Assembly: GCF_004364315.1 (NCBI RefSeq)
Contig: NZ_SOBR01000005.1
Location: forward strand, 62,001 to 126,000
Direction of reading: 5' to 3'
Origin: Chromohalobacter marismortui
GTDB lineage: Bacteria; Pseudomonadota; Gammaproteobacteria; Pseudomonadales; Halomonadaceae
Length of the DNA stretch: 64,000 bases
Position numbers and translations under genes: made by a program. Shown here in pieces: positions 1-8,774 of the stretch. How positions within the stretch are numbered: the first letter of the stretch is position 1; the number at the start of each line of letters is the position of its first letter. The notes under the pieces were generated by a model that ran no database searches, was not told the DNA's origin, and was given only the letters and a program-made list of their open reading frames with translations.

Positions 1-861
1 CAGTAGTTGCGCACCACTGTCATGTATGGTTTCGACATATTGATGGGAGGCATCATCCAACGGGCGCTCGCGCAGTAGCTCCGTCATGCCCAGTACGCCG
101 TTGAGCGGCGTGCGTATTTCATGGCTGACGGTGGCGAGGAAATCCGATTTGGCCTGGTTGGCGGACTCGGCATGACGCGCGGTTTCCTTGAGCTCCTGGC
201 TCAAGTGCTCCAAGGCGCGTCGCGCCGCGATATTCTCGCCCGCCTCCTGGAACAGAAAGCGAACCACCAACACGGTGGCGACGCACATCAGCAGGATCAA
301 TGTCAGCAAGGCGGCATAGAGTGCCAGCTGCACCTCACGCTCACGCGTCTTGGACTCGGCGAGGTAGGCATTGACCGCCACGACCAGACGCTCGCTGAGA
401 GCACTCAACGCCTGCAGACGTTCTTCCACAGAGGCAAGGTCTGGAGAGACGGTGGACATCCGTGACAAGGCGGCATCGAGCGCGTCGCTGCGCGACAAAA
501 TCTCCGGCAACAAGGCACGCGCCTCGGGGAGTGACTGGAACAGCTCGGCGATTTCGCCGTGGCGCAACAGGTTGATGCGGCTGTACAGCAATTCGAAGCG
601 CATGCGCACGTCATCGAGCTCGCCTGGACTCCGTTCGGCCTCCAAGACGGCATTGCGCATCTGGATGGTCTCCCGATCCAGCTTGTAGGCCGCCCAAGCC
701 GCGTCACCGGCGACACTCTTGGCCAGGACCTCTTGTCGCCAGATGATCAGACTGACCACCACCAGGGCCGCGACGAAAAACAAGGTCGCCGCACTGGCTC
801 CCAGCTTGAGCCTCAACGGCAAACGCGACACGAGGTGGATGCGGGAACGCCAATCCATCAT
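1..861 (-). CDS. Sensor histidine kinase, N-terminal part (runs off the left edge)
   Basis: The frame is open from an ATG at 861 to base 1, giving 287 residues of a membrane histidine kinase. Two transmembrane segments (about residues 18-42 and 175-200) flank a periplasmic, mostly helical sensor region of about 130 residues. A short linker leads to the dimerisation/phosphoacceptor domain with the H-box [14 protein letters not shown]; the phosphorylated His is residue 247 (codon at 123-121). The catalytic ATPase domain and any receiver or Hpt domain lie outside the window. H-boxes of this type are common in hybrid kinases, so a hybrid is likely but unproven. The start overlaps the stop of the upstream gene by four bases (ATGA), so the two are translationally coupled, and the upstream periplasmic protein may belong to the sensing unit. 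The signal is unknown. Confidence 0.88.
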   Translation of the reverse strand, partial: MMDWRSRIHLVSRLPLRLKLGASAATLFFVAALVVVSLIIWRQEVLAKSVAGDAAWAAYKLDRETIQMRNAVLEAERSPGELDDVRMRFELLYSRINLLRHGEIAELFQSLPEARALLPEILSRSDALDAALSRMSTVSPDLASVEERLQALSALSERLVVAVNAYLAESKTREREVQLALYAALLTLILLMCVATVLVVRFLFQEAGENIAARRALEHLSQELKETARHAESANQAKSDFLATVSHEIRTPLNGVLGMTELLRERPLDDASHQYVETIHDSGAQLL

Positions 862-1406
862 TTTTCTACGACGATACGCGCCACCTGCCAGACCGACCTA
901 AAACGCACCTCCTCGGTCTGCAGTTCAGGATGGTCATCGAACGGGTAGAGCACGAACAAAGGACCGTATTCACGCACCGGCATCGGCTCGCCGTCACGCC
1001 GCATGGCCAGAATCACGCCATACTCCTTGGCTTCGGCCAGCGGTACGTCGGCGGCGAAGTTATTGAGCGCGACGATATGCAGCGAATCACCTTGTGCCCC
1101 GACCGCCTCGGCGATCGCGTCCAAGCGTGGCCCGTCGAAGCACGACGCGCCCTCTGTCCAGGGGGTGTGCGTGACGATGGTGCCCTGCGGCAGCGCTTGC
1201 AGCATAGCGCGGTCGAAGCGGGCCACGCCGTCACCGTTGGTATGTGAAATGGCCCCCTCCACGGTCAACAAGACGTCCCCCTCGGGAGCCGACAAGGGAT
1301 GAGCATGTACCGTCGAGGCACCGACCAAGAGCAGGAAAAAAGCCAGCCCGGCCGATGTCATGGCCCGGCATCCCAGGCATTGCGTCAGCGTCATCAGACC
1401 CCTCAT
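858..1406 (-). CDS. Secreted molybdopterin-oxidoreductase-fold protein coupled to a sensor kinase
   Basis: 182 residues. An N-terminal signal peptide (hydrophobic stretch about residues 17-32, then Ala-His-Ala) points to the periplasm. The rest resembles the small stand-alone version of the sulfite-oxidase molybdopterin-binding fold (about 150 residues), with motifs such as [16 protein letters not shown] and a C-terminal [12 protein letters not shown]. Full sulfite oxidases are far longer, so cofactor binding is uncertain. This small family is often found immediately before sensor kinases or GGDEF proteins, as here. Its stop overlaps the kinase start by four bases. A role as a periplasmic ligand or redox sensor subunit is an inference. 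A second possible start is the Met at 1394, preceded by AGGGG. Confidence 0.75.
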   Translation of the reverse strand: MRGLMTLTQCLGCRAMTSAGLAFFLLLVGASTVHAHPLSAPEGDVLLTVEGAISHTNGDGVARFDRAMLQALPQGTIVTHTPWTEGASCFDGPRLDAIAEAVGAQGDSLHIVALNNFAADVPLAEAKEYGVILAMRRDGEPMPVREYGPLFVLYPFDDHPELQTEEVRFRSVWQVARIVVEK

Positions 1407-1527
1407 GATTTATCATCCCCATTCACATGCAAGCCAAAACGTCACCTCACCATCACCGACCCTATCACCACGATGGGGGGCTTGCATGTCATGTGCAGAG
1501 GTCATGTATCGATGCCATCTTTCTGCC

Positions 1528-2319
1528 TTACGCCAGCACCTCGAGGCGATCATGGCGGGTGATGCGACCTTCGTTTTCAGCGATCAGATTCTGACCGAAA
1601 TACACCTTGCCGCCTTCACCGCGTCGGTAACCGGCCAGTGTACGCAAGGGTTCGCGAGCGTCCTTGAAAGTGCCCGTGGCAGGATCGACGCTGACCATCG
1701 CGCAACGAGAACAAGGCTTGTCGACGCGGAACACGACCTCGCCCAGACGGATGCGTCGCCACTCATCCTCGGCATAGGCCGAGGTATCGGCGATCACCAG
1801 ATTGGGACGAAACTGCGCCATGACATGTTGCTCGCGGGTGCGCGTGTTGAGATCGGCCAGCGAGGCCTCGGAAATCAATAGCAGCGGGTATCCGTCGGCG
1901 AAGCTGACGCGCTGTTCGATGGAACGGCGATAGCGCGGAGAGCGCTCGCCCAGCCACAGTAGCCGCGCAGGCTCGCCCGCCGCCTCGCTGAACCAGGCAT
2001 CGAGCTGCGCATGGGTGGTCAGGGCCTCGAAATCATCGGCCCATACCGTGGTGGCGAAGGTCGCCAGACCGAAAGTCCCCACCGCCATTTCCAGCGCTGA
2101 CAGGTCAGGGTGCCGCACACTCAGCGTGTGACCGTCGAATGTTGCGGTCACGCGCTGTAACTGGGGATGCGTACGGGCAGTGAGGAAGGTGCCATCGGGC
2201 TTGGTGACCATGAATCTCCGGTCGCCCATCAACCCCTCCATGCCGACCCAGGCCGACTCCTGCGCACGCCCCGCAGTGGATTTGATGGGATACAGGTGAA
2301 TCGAGGATAACGTCGCCAT
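1528..2319 (-). CDS. MOSC domain protein (YcbX-like, short form)
   Basis: 263 residues from the ATG at 2319, which has a good ribosome-binding site (AAGAGG); an upstream in-frame ATG at 2364 has none. The N-terminal part (MATLSSIHLYPIKS...) is the MOSC beta-barrel domain and the C-terminal half is the MOSC domain proper, with the conserved cysteine motif PCSRCAMVSVDPATGTF that is expected to handle sulfur or molybdenum cofactor. E. coli YcbX also carries a C-terminal 2Fe-2S ferredoxin domain, which is absent here: the protein stops just after the MOSC domain. Family members take part in reduction of N-hydroxylated compounds or in sulfur transfer to the molybdenum cofactor. The gene stands alone between the kinase pair and the TRAP operon. 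Confidence 0.85.
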   Translation of the reverse strand: MATLSSIHLYPIKSTAGRAQESAWVGMEGLMGDRRFMVTKPDGTFLTARTHPQLQRVTATFDGHTLSVRHPDLSALEMAVGTFGLATFATTVWADDFEALTTHAQLDAWFSEAAGEPARLLWLGERSPRYRRSIEQRVSFADGYPLLLISEASLADLNTRTREQHVMAQFRPNLVIADTSAYAEDEWRRIRLGEVVFRVDKPCSRCAMVSVDPATGTFKDAREPLRTLAGYRRGEGGKVYFGQNLIAENEGRITRHDRLEVLA

Positions 2320-2420
2320 GGCGGCCTCTTGAGGTGATGGAGAGAAGCGATCTGCGCACCGCATTATCGCAAAAAATACCGACTACCGCCTCGCTTGTGG
2401 CATGCCGTCCCCCTTGAACG

Positions 2421-2448
2421 AAAAACGCCCGCCTCTGTAGAGGCGGGC
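2421..2448 (-). terminator. Rho-independent terminator of the TRAP operon
   Basis: A perfect 9-bp stem (GCCCGCCTC / GAGGCGGGC, loop of four) followed on the minus strand by CGTTTTT, 25 bases beyond the stop of the permease gene. Confidence 0.88.
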
Positions 2449-2472
2449 GCCGGATACCGGCAATGCGTCCGT

Positions 2473-5070
2473 TTACGCCGTGGCGTCGGCGTGCCGGCTC
2501 GACACGGGGCGTCTGCGGCGTTGCAGCCACACGACAAGAGCGAACACACCCAATGCCGGGATCCACATCCACTCTTTCGGCCAGCGATCGACGGGCGCGC
2601 GGATCGAGACGATCTGTTGATCGAACTCGAAGCCCAACTCTTTCGCTTGGCTGCCGAAGGCCGTCATGTCGACCAGCGTCTTGCCATCTTCCTGGAACAG
2701 CGTCAGCCCCAGGTTCTGCATGCGCTCGGCCCCTGTCTCGCCCTCCGGGGCCGGCACGAGAATCACGAAACTGGTTGGCCGACCATAAGCATCGAGGCCG
2801 TCGATCCTGACCCGTAGGTTGCTATCGCTGTCGATGGCGCCCAACGCCTGTTCGAACTGTGCGGGCGGAATATCGCGATACGGATCGTGAATCGTGTCCA
2901 TCCAGAATCCCGGGCGGAACAAGGTGAATGCCACCAGCAAGAGCAGCAGACTCTCGTACCAGCGACTTTTCACCAGCAAGTAGCCTTGCGTCGCGGCGGC
3001 GAAGATCAACATCGCCACCGTCGCCACCACGAAGATCAGTATGCCATGCCACCAGGTCACGTCGATCAACAGCAAATCGGTGTTGAAGATGAACAAGAAC
3101 GGCAAGGCGGCAGTGCGCAGGCTGTAGTAAAACGCCTGGAAACCGGTACGGATGGGGTCGGCCCCGGAGATCGCCGCCGCCGCGAACGACGCCAGCCCCA
3201 CCGGCGGCGTCACATCGGCCATGATGCCGAAATAGAACACGAACAAGTGGACGGCGATCAGCGGTACGATCAAGCCGTTCTGCTGTCCCAACTGGACGAT
3301 GACCGGCGCCAGCAATGCGGATACCACGATGTAATTGGCCGTGGTCGGCAAGCCCATGCCCAGAATCAAGCTCAGCACCGCCGTCAGCATGAGCATCAGC
3401 AACAGATTGCCCATCGACAGCGTCTCGACCAAGCCCGCCAGTACCAGGCCCACCCCGGTCTGGGACACGGCGCCAACGATGATGCCCGCCGCCGCCGTGG
3501 CGATGCCGATGCCGATCATGTTACGCGCACCATCGATCAGGCCTTCCCAGAGATCGACGACGCCACGCTTGGCTTCATTGCCTAGCGCGCCGCGCCCACG
3601 GAAGAAGGCCTCCAGCGGACGTTGGGTCAGAATGATGACGATCATGAGCACGGTCGCCCAGAACGCCGACAGTCCTGGCGATAGGCGCTCCACCATCAGG
3701 CACCATACCAGCACTACCACGGGCAGCAGGAAATAGAGTCCCACCATCACCGTGGGCCGGGTTTGCGGCAAAACGGTGATATCGCTGTTGGCATCGTCTT
3801 CTTCGAGCTCGGGATAGCGTGACCCCAGCTTGAGCAGCGCCACGTAGATCACCGCCAGTCCCACGGCGGACACCCACGGCATGGCCTCGCCCAGCACCGG
3901 CTTCAGCCACCCCAGCCCGTAGTACACCACCAGCGCCAGCGCCATGATACCGACCAGCCCGGTCAAGAAGCCGACGATTTTCTGCAGCCATGGACGCACG
4001 GGGTTGCTGCTCTCGAGCCCCTGCATGTTGGCCTTGAGCGCCTCGAGGTGAACGATGTAGATCAGGGCGATATAGGAAATGACTGCCGGCAGAAAGGCAT
4101 GCTTGATGACATCGACATAGGAGATACCCACATACTCGACCATCAGAAAGGCCGCAGCCCCCATCACCGGCGGCATGATCTGCCCGTTGACCGACGACGA
4201 GACTTCGACCGCACCGGCCTTGGTCGAACTGAATCCGACGCGCTTCATCATGGGGATGGTAAAGGTACCGGTGGTCACGGTATTGGCAATCGAGGAGCCC
4301 GAAATAAGGCCGGTCATGCCCGAAGCGACGACCGCCGCCTTGGCAGGGCCGCCACGATAGTGCCCCAACATCGAAAACGCCATCTTGATGAAGTAATTGC
4401 CTGCCCCGGCCTTGTCCAGCAAGGCACCGAACAACACGAACAAGAAGACGAAACTGGTCGATACCCCCAGGGCGATGCCGAACACCCCTTGCGAGGTCAG
4501 CCACTGGTGGTTGACGAGGCTGTAGAGACTGACACCACGATGTGCCAGCATCCCGGGCATATAAGGCCCGGCCAGCGAATAGACGATGAACACGATGGCC
4601 ACGATCATCAACGGCGGCCCTAGCGCGCGACGCGTGGCTTCCAGCAACAGCAGCAGCCCGATCACACCGATGATCACATCCTGGAGTATCGGTGCCCCAG
4701 GCCGCTCGGCCAGTTGCTCATAGAAAAAATAAAGATAGGACGCCGCGAAGGCTCCCACCAGGGCCAACCCCCAATCCAGCAACGGCACGCGATGCCGCGG
4801 AGAGCGCTTGAACGCCGGATAGGCCATGAAGGCTAGAAAGATGGCGAACGCCAGATGGATGGAACGTGCTTCCGTGGCACTGAATATGCCAAACCCGAAT
4901 ACGAAAGGTAAGGGCGAGGCAATCCACAACTGGAAAAGCGACCAGGCCGCCGCAACGCACAGCAGCAGCTTGCCGACCGGGCCGTCGGGCTTGCGCGATC
5001 CCGATTCATTGGCAGTCAGTTCTTCAAGCTCGGCCTCACGTGTGTGTGCCGTCGACTTGTCGTCTTGCAT
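2473..5070 (-). CDS. TRAP-TAXI transporter fused permease (4TM/12TM) with DUF3394 tail
   Basis: 865 residues. This is the fused small plus large membrane subunit of a tripartite ATP-independent periplasmic transporter of the TAXI class, which imports an organic anion or amino acid-like substrate with an ion gradient. The first 170 residues hold the DctQ-like helices. The large DctM-like part follows, with typical motifs GLISGSSIANTVTTGTFTIP, NGQIMPPVMGAAAFLM and GMGLPTTANY. After the last core helices a soluble segment of about 110 residues (from about residue 745, DPYRDIPPAQFEQAL...) precedes one more helix and an RRRR cytoplasmic end; this matches the DUF3394 extension of some TAXI permeases. 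The start at 5070 is chosen for its GGGA site; an ATG at 5103 lacks one. It is co-transcribed with the TAXI binding protein gene. Substrate unknown. Confidence 0.93.
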   Translation of the reverse strand: MQDDKSTAHTREAELEELTANESGSRKPDGPVGKLLLCVAAAWSLFQLWIASPLPFVFGFGIFSATEARSIHLAFAIFLAFMAYPAFKRSPRHRVPLLDWGLALVGAFAASYLYFFYEQLAERPGAPILQDVIIGVIGLLLLLEATRRALGPPLMIVAIVFIVYSLAGPYMPGMLAHRGVSLYSLVNHQWLTSQGVFGIALGVSTSFVFLFVLFGALLDKAGAGNYFIKMAFSMLGHYRGGPAKAAVVASGMTGLISGSSIANTVTTGTFTIPMMKRVGFSSTKAGAVEVSSSVNGQIMPPVMGAAAFLMVEYVGISYVDVIKHAFLPAVISYIALIYIVHLEALKANMQGLESSNPVRPWLQKIVGFLTGLVGIMALALVVYYGLGWLKPVLGEAMPWVSAVGLAVIYVALLKLGSRYPELEEDDANSDITVLPQTRPTVMVGLYFLLPVVVLVWCLMVERLSPGLSAFWATVLMIVIILTQRPLEAFFRGRGALGNEAKRGVVDLWEGLIDGARNMIGIGIATAAAGIIVGAVSQTGVGLVLAGLVETLSMGNLLLMLMLTAVLSLILGMGLPTTANYIVVSALLAPVIVQLGQQNGLIVPLIAVHLFVFYFGIMADVTPPVGLASFAAAAISGADPIRTGFQAFYYSLRTAALPFLFIFNTDLLLIDVTWWHGILIFVVATVAMLIFAAATQGYLLVKSRWYESLLLLLVAFTLFRPGFWMDTIHDPYRDIPPAQFEQALGAIDSDSNLRVRIDGLDAYGRPTSFVILVPAPEGETGAERMQNLGLTLFQEDGKTLVDMTAFGSQAKELGFEFDQQIVSIRAPVDRWPKEWMWIPALGVFALVVWLQRRRRPVSSRHADATA

Positions 5071-5175
5071 ACATGTATCCCGATGATACCGAACGATCGC
5101 CATCGATCACGCGGACTTGCCTGTTCATGAACGTAGCGCGAATCGATGTCCTGCTCGGCGTCGCATGGCCAGAAT

Positions 5176-5212
5176 CAACGATGCGCGGCCACCGTGGTGC
5201 CGCGCATCGTTG
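5176..5212 (-). other. Intercistronic stem-loop between TAXI binding protein and permease
   Basis: Perfect 14-bp inverted repeat CAACGATGCGCGGC / GCCGCGCATCGTTG with a 9-base loop, between the stop of the binding protein gene (5234) and the permease start (5070). There is no T-run after it on the minus strand, so it is more likely an mRNA-stabilising or attenuating hairpin than a full terminator. Such hairpins commonly let the binding protein be made in excess over the permease. Confidence 0.8.
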
Positions 5213-5233
5213 CGTGCAGTATCGAGCTGATGC

Positions 5234-6211
5234 TTACAACCAGCCACGCTCTTGATAATAACGCTTGGCGCCCTCGTGCAGCGGCGCGGAGAGGCCGGCG
5301 GAGATCATCTCTTGCGGCTGCAGATCGGCAAATGCCGGGTGCAGACGCTTGAAGCGGTCGAAGTTGTCGAACACCGCCTTGACGACCTGATAGACGACAT
5401 CTTCAGGGACCTTCGAGGAGGTCACGAACGTGGCCTTGACACCGAAGGTTTCGACATCCTTTTCGTTGCCCTTGTACATGCCACCGGGAATCACCGACTT
5501 GGCATAGTAGGGGTATTTCTCGACCAGGCCGTCCACTGCCGCGTCATTCAACGGCACGAGATTGGCATCCACGGTCGTGGTCGCTTCCTGGATGGCGCCA
5601 TTGGGATGGCCGACCACATAGGCCATGGCATCGATATTGTTGTCCGCCAGTGCCGAGGCCATTTCGGCAGCCCCCAGTTCGGAGGTCAAGGAGAACACGT
5701 CAGTCGTCCATCCTTCGGCGTCCAGCAGCACTTCCATGGTGGCACGCTGGCCGGAGCCCGGGTTACCGATATTGACGCGCTTGCCCTTGAGATCTTCGAT
5801 GCTGTGAATGTCGGCATCTTTGCGCGCCAGCACGGTCAACGGCTCACCGTGAACGGAAAAGACCGAACGCAGGTCCTCCATGGGTTGCTCGAAGTCACCC
5901 TCGCCATTGAAGGCGCGGTACTGTACGTCCGACTGTGCCACGCCCATGCTCAGCGCCCCGGACTTGATGCCGTTGATATTAGCCACGGAGCCGCCGGTAG
6001 ACGGCGCATTGCAGCGAATGTTGGTCTCGTCGGCATTGCGGTTGACCAGACGACAGATCGATTGGCCGACCACATAGTAGACCCCGGTCTGCCCGCCGGT
6101 ACCGATGGTGACGAAGCGTTGCTCATCCTGCGCCATCGCCGGCGTGGATAGCGCCGCGGCGCCCATCAGAACTCCGGAAATCAATGCTGCGGTTAAACCA
6201 TGACGTTTCAT
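5234..6211 (-). CDS. TAXI-family TRAP transporter substrate-binding protein
   Basis: 325 residues with a classical signal peptide (MKRHGLTAALISGVLMGAAALSTPAMA, cleaved before QDEQR). The mature start FVTIGTGGQTGVYYVVGQSIC is the hallmark of the TAXI family, in which a G-x-Y/V pocket loop binds the ligand. The protein is periplasmic and delivers substrate to the fused permease encoded 160 bases downstream. The ribosome-binding site is strong (AAGAGG). The 279 bases before the gene (6212-6490) hold its promoter region; no convincing operator was seen there. Characterised TAXI proteins bind glutamate or similar small acids, but the sequence alone does not tell the ligand here. Confidence 0.94.
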   Translation of the reverse strand: MKRHGLTAALISGVLMGAAALSTPAMAQDEQRFVTIGTGGQTGVYYVVGQSICRLVNRNADETNIRCNAPSTGGSVANINGIKSGALSMGVAQSDVQYRAFNGEGDFEQPMEDLRSVFSVHGEPLTVLARKDADIHSIEDLKGKRVNIGNPGSGQRATMEVLLDAEGWTTDVFSLTSELGAAEMASALADNNIDAMAYVVGHPNGAIQEATTTVDANLVPLNDAAVDGLVEKYPYYAKSVIPGGMYKGNEKDVETFGVKATFVTSSKVPEDVVYQVVKAVFDNFDRFKRLHPAFADLQPQEMISAGLSAPLHEGAKRYYQERGWL

Positions 6212-6490
6212 GCATGCACCTCTTGGACTTTATTTTGACGTACCGACGACCGGCATGCGGCCCACGTCGGTATCAGGGGAGCGGTCCGAAGCCTCGCTCG
6301 CGCGGCGCTTTCGAATCCTTTCGGGTCCCTTGCCATCAGCGTAGGCAATATATGCCGACGCCGATAGCCGGCGGCATGATAACCGGCCGGTGCCCCAATC
6401 GGAACAGGCGTTTGCCATATCCAAGCCGGATACGACCAAGGTCTAAGTCACTCTCGTTGTTCTCGGCAGGGATGATGCTCCCGCGAGAGA

Positions 6491-7297
6491 CTATCCAGAC
6501 AAGACGGTGACCACCATCTTCACCGACAGTGCCATCAATACGAAAGCGAAGATGCGCTTGAGCATGCCCACCGGCAGGCGATGAGCCAAGCGAGCTCCCA
6601 GCGGGGCGGTCAAGAAGCTCACCGCCGACATCAATACCACCGCCGGCCAATAGACGAAGCCCAGCGTCCTCGCGGGCAGATCCGTTACTCCCCAGCCATT
6701 GATCAAATACCCCAGCGCGCCCGACAGCGCGATCGGCAACCCCACCGCCGCAGACGTGCCGATCGCACGGCGCAGGGCCACGTTGCACCAGGTGAGAAAC
6801 GGCACCGTCAGCGAACCGCCCCCGATCGCCACCAAGGCGGAAATCCCGCCGATGCCCAGCCCCACGCCCGATATGCCCCACGCCCCGGGCAACGTCCGCG
6901 TCGGCGCGGGCTTGAGGTTGATCAGCATCTGCATCGAGACGAAGGCCATGAAGCAGGCGAAGAAGATCGCCAGCCCCGTGGTCGGAACGTGCGCGGCGAG
7001 AAAGGTCCCCAGGAAAGTGCCGATCAAGATACCCGGCGTAATGAAACGCACCACCGGCCATGCCACGCCATCCCGCCGATGGTGCGCCCGCAGGCTCGCC
7101 AGCGAGGTGGGCACGATGGCGGCCATCGAGGTCCCCAGTGCCACATGTACCAGGGTGTCATGCGGAAATCCCTGAAGCGCAAACAGCGACGTCAGTATCG
7201 GCACCATGATGCCGCCGCCGCCCACCCCCAGCAGGCCGGCGAAGATACCCACGACACCGCCCAGGGCCAGATAGGCCAACCACCATGTCGGATCCAA
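6491..7297 (-). CDS. TauE/SafE family sulfite or anion exporter
   Basis: 268 residues, about eight transmembrane segments, with the typical glycine-rich opening GIFAGLLGVGGGGIMVPIL repeated in weaker form in the second half (GIGGISALVAIGGGSLTVPFL). The family exports sulfite, sulfoacetate or other sulfur or carboxylate anions across the inner membrane. The only start with a ribosome-binding site (AGGAG) is TTG at 7297; no ATG lies near it in frame. The gene is on the same strand as the TAXI operon (279-base gap) and the DUF192 gene, but there is no tight coupling to either. Confidence 0.88.
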   Translation of the reverse strand: MDPTWWLAYLALGGVVGIFAGLLGVGGGGIMVPILTSLFALQGFPHDTLVHVALGTSMAAIVPTSLASLRAHHRRDGVAWPVVRFITPGILIGTFLGTFLAAHVPTTGLAIFFACFMAFVSMQMLINLKPAPTRTLPGAWGISGVGLGIGGISALVAIGGGSLTVPFLTWCNVALRRAIGTSAAVGLPIALSGALGYLINGWGVTDLPARTLGFVYWPAVVLMSAVSFLTAPLGARLAHRLPVGMLKRIFAFVLMALSVKMVVTVLSG

Positions 7298-7354
7298 ATC
7301 ACTTACTCCTGCATTACATCTTCAGCGCCGGGTCAGTGCCGACATTCAGTACGC

Positions 7355-7834
7355 CTAGCGCGGCGAAAGCAATGGCGCGATCGGCAGACGATCGCCGACC
7401 TCGATCCCGTGACGGGCGAAGTAACCGGTATTGACTTCCAAGGCCGCGCGAAACGGTGCCCCAGCCGAATAGCTGCGACATGCGGCGCTGGAAACGGCTT
7501 GGCACGGCTGCATGTGCCGGATGGCACGCACCTCACCGTCCGCGCCTAGAAAGGCGATATCCAGCGGGATACGCGTGCGATACATCCAGAACACCGCCTC
7601 GGGGGGTTGCTGACGAGGGTAGACGAAGAGCATACCGGCATCGGAAGCGAGCGCATCGCGCTCCATCAACCCCCGGGCACGATCATCGGCTTGCCTGGCC
7701 ACCTCGACCGACAGCGTTTCTCCGGCGACCTCAAGGGTGGCGCGCTCAAGCCTCGAACGCGGCGCAGCGAACGCCAACGTCAGCACCAGCATACCCAATG
7801 CCCCCCATCCCGACACGTACAACACCCTCTTCAT
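7355..7834 (-). CDS. DUF192 family secreted protein
   Basis: 159 residues. The N-terminal hydrophobic segment (about residues 5-24) is a signal peptide or anchor. The rest is the DUF192 domain with the conserved core GLMERDALASDAGMLFVYP, FWMYRTRIPLDIAFLGADGEV and FALEVNTG-like end (FRAALEVNTGYFARHGIEVGD). Members are small extracytoplasmic beta-rich proteins; no biochemical activity is established. The start lies in the leader of the oppositely oriented EamA gene, so the two share a promoter region of about 70 bases. It may be co-transcribed with the TauE gene 57 bases downstream. Confidence 0.85.
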   Translation of the reverse strand: MKRVLYVSGWGALGMLVLTLAFAAPRSRLERATLEVAGETLSVEVARQADDRARGLMERDALASDAGMLFVYPRQQPPEAVFWMYRTRIPLDIAFLGADGEVRAIRHMQPCQAVSSAACRSYSAGAPFRAALEVNTGYFARHGIEVGDRLPIAPLLSPR

Positions 7835-7904
7835 GCGCTATCCTCTTGCCTTCTATCGCCAAACGCGAATGATGCCTCACCCTACGCAGCCACAAGGACA
7901 TACC

Positions 7905-8768
7905 GTGCCACTTCGCGATCTTCTGATCGGCCTTCTGGTCATCGTCATCTGGGCCTTCAATATCATCGTCATCAAGGTCGGGGTCGACGACCTGCCCCCC
8001 TTGATGCTGATGACACTACGCTTCACGCTGGTCGCCGCGCTGGTCGTGCCCTTCACCCGCGTGACTCGTCGGCAACTCCCGTGGCTACTGGTGCTCTCGG
8101 TGACCTTCGGCGGCCTGCACTTTCCGCTGCTGTTTTTAGGCCTGCAACAGGCGGAGGCCGGCACCGGGGCCCTGCTGGTGCAGATGGGCACGCCCTTCGC
8201 CACCCTGCTCGCCGCCCTATTCCTCAAGGAGCGCCTCGACGCCCGCCGCCTGCTCGGTTTGTTGCTGGCCTTCGCCGGCGCCGTGGTACTCGCCGGCGGG
8301 CCGGCGCTGCCCAATGCCACCGCCACCCTGACGCTCTTGTGCAGCGCCCTGGCCTGGGCGGTGTCGACGTTGATCATCAAGCGCGCACCGGCCATCTCAC
8401 CACTGACATTGGCCGGGTGGATCGCGCTGTTCGCGATTCCCCAGGTCGCGCTGGGCAGTTGGCTTTTCGAGACTCAGCACCTGCAAGCGCTTCGCCATGC
8501 CGGCTGGATCGGCTGGGGCGCGGTGTTCTACACGGCCGTGATGTCGTCGATCATCGCCTATGGCTTGTGGTATGCGTTACTGCGCCGCCATCCGATCAAT
8601 CGGGTCGTTCCTCTGACCCTGCTGATGCCGGTCATCGCCGTTTTCCTCGGTGTCTGGCTGCTCGGCGACGCTCTGGACGGCCACAAATTGCTCGGCGGGG
8701 CGTTGGTCATCGCCGGCCTGGCGGTCATCAATCTCCCTGGAAGACGACAGCCACGCGACGCGTCCTGA
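7905..8768 (+). CDS. EamA/DMT family transporter
   Basis: 287 residues with ten predicted transmembrane helices in two EamA repeats (first begins DLLIGLLVIVIWAFNIIVIKVG, second around the AWAVSTLIIKRAPAISPLTLAGW segment). The family includes exporters of amino acids and metabolites. The GTG at 7905 is preferred because it has AAGGA six bases upstream and gives the usual family N-terminus (PLRDLL); ATGs at 7869/7872 and 7833 are in frame but lack a ribosome-binding site. It is divergent from the DUF192 gene and ends six bases before the convergent modC stop. Substrate unknown. Confidence 0.88.
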   Translation: MPLRDLLIGLLVIVIWAFNIIVIKVGVDDLPPLMLMTLRFTLVAALVVPFTRVTRRQLPWLLVLSVTFGGLHFPLLFLGLQQAEAGTGALLVQMGTPFATLLAALFLKERLDARRLLGLLLAFAGAVVLAGGPALPNATATLTLLCSALAWAVSTLIIKRAPAISPLTLAGWIALFAIPQVALGSWLFETQHLQALRHAGWIGWGAVFYTAVMSSIIAYGLWYALLRRHPINRVVPLTLLMPVIAVFLGVWLLGDALDGHKLLGGALVIAGLAVINLPGRRQPRDAS

Positions 8769-8774
8769 ACGCCC

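Noticed and set aside
2887-3585. Open frame of 232 codons on the plus strand, rich in Gln, His and Arg
   Set aside because: Antisense to the TRAP permease; no ribosome-binding site and no family features.
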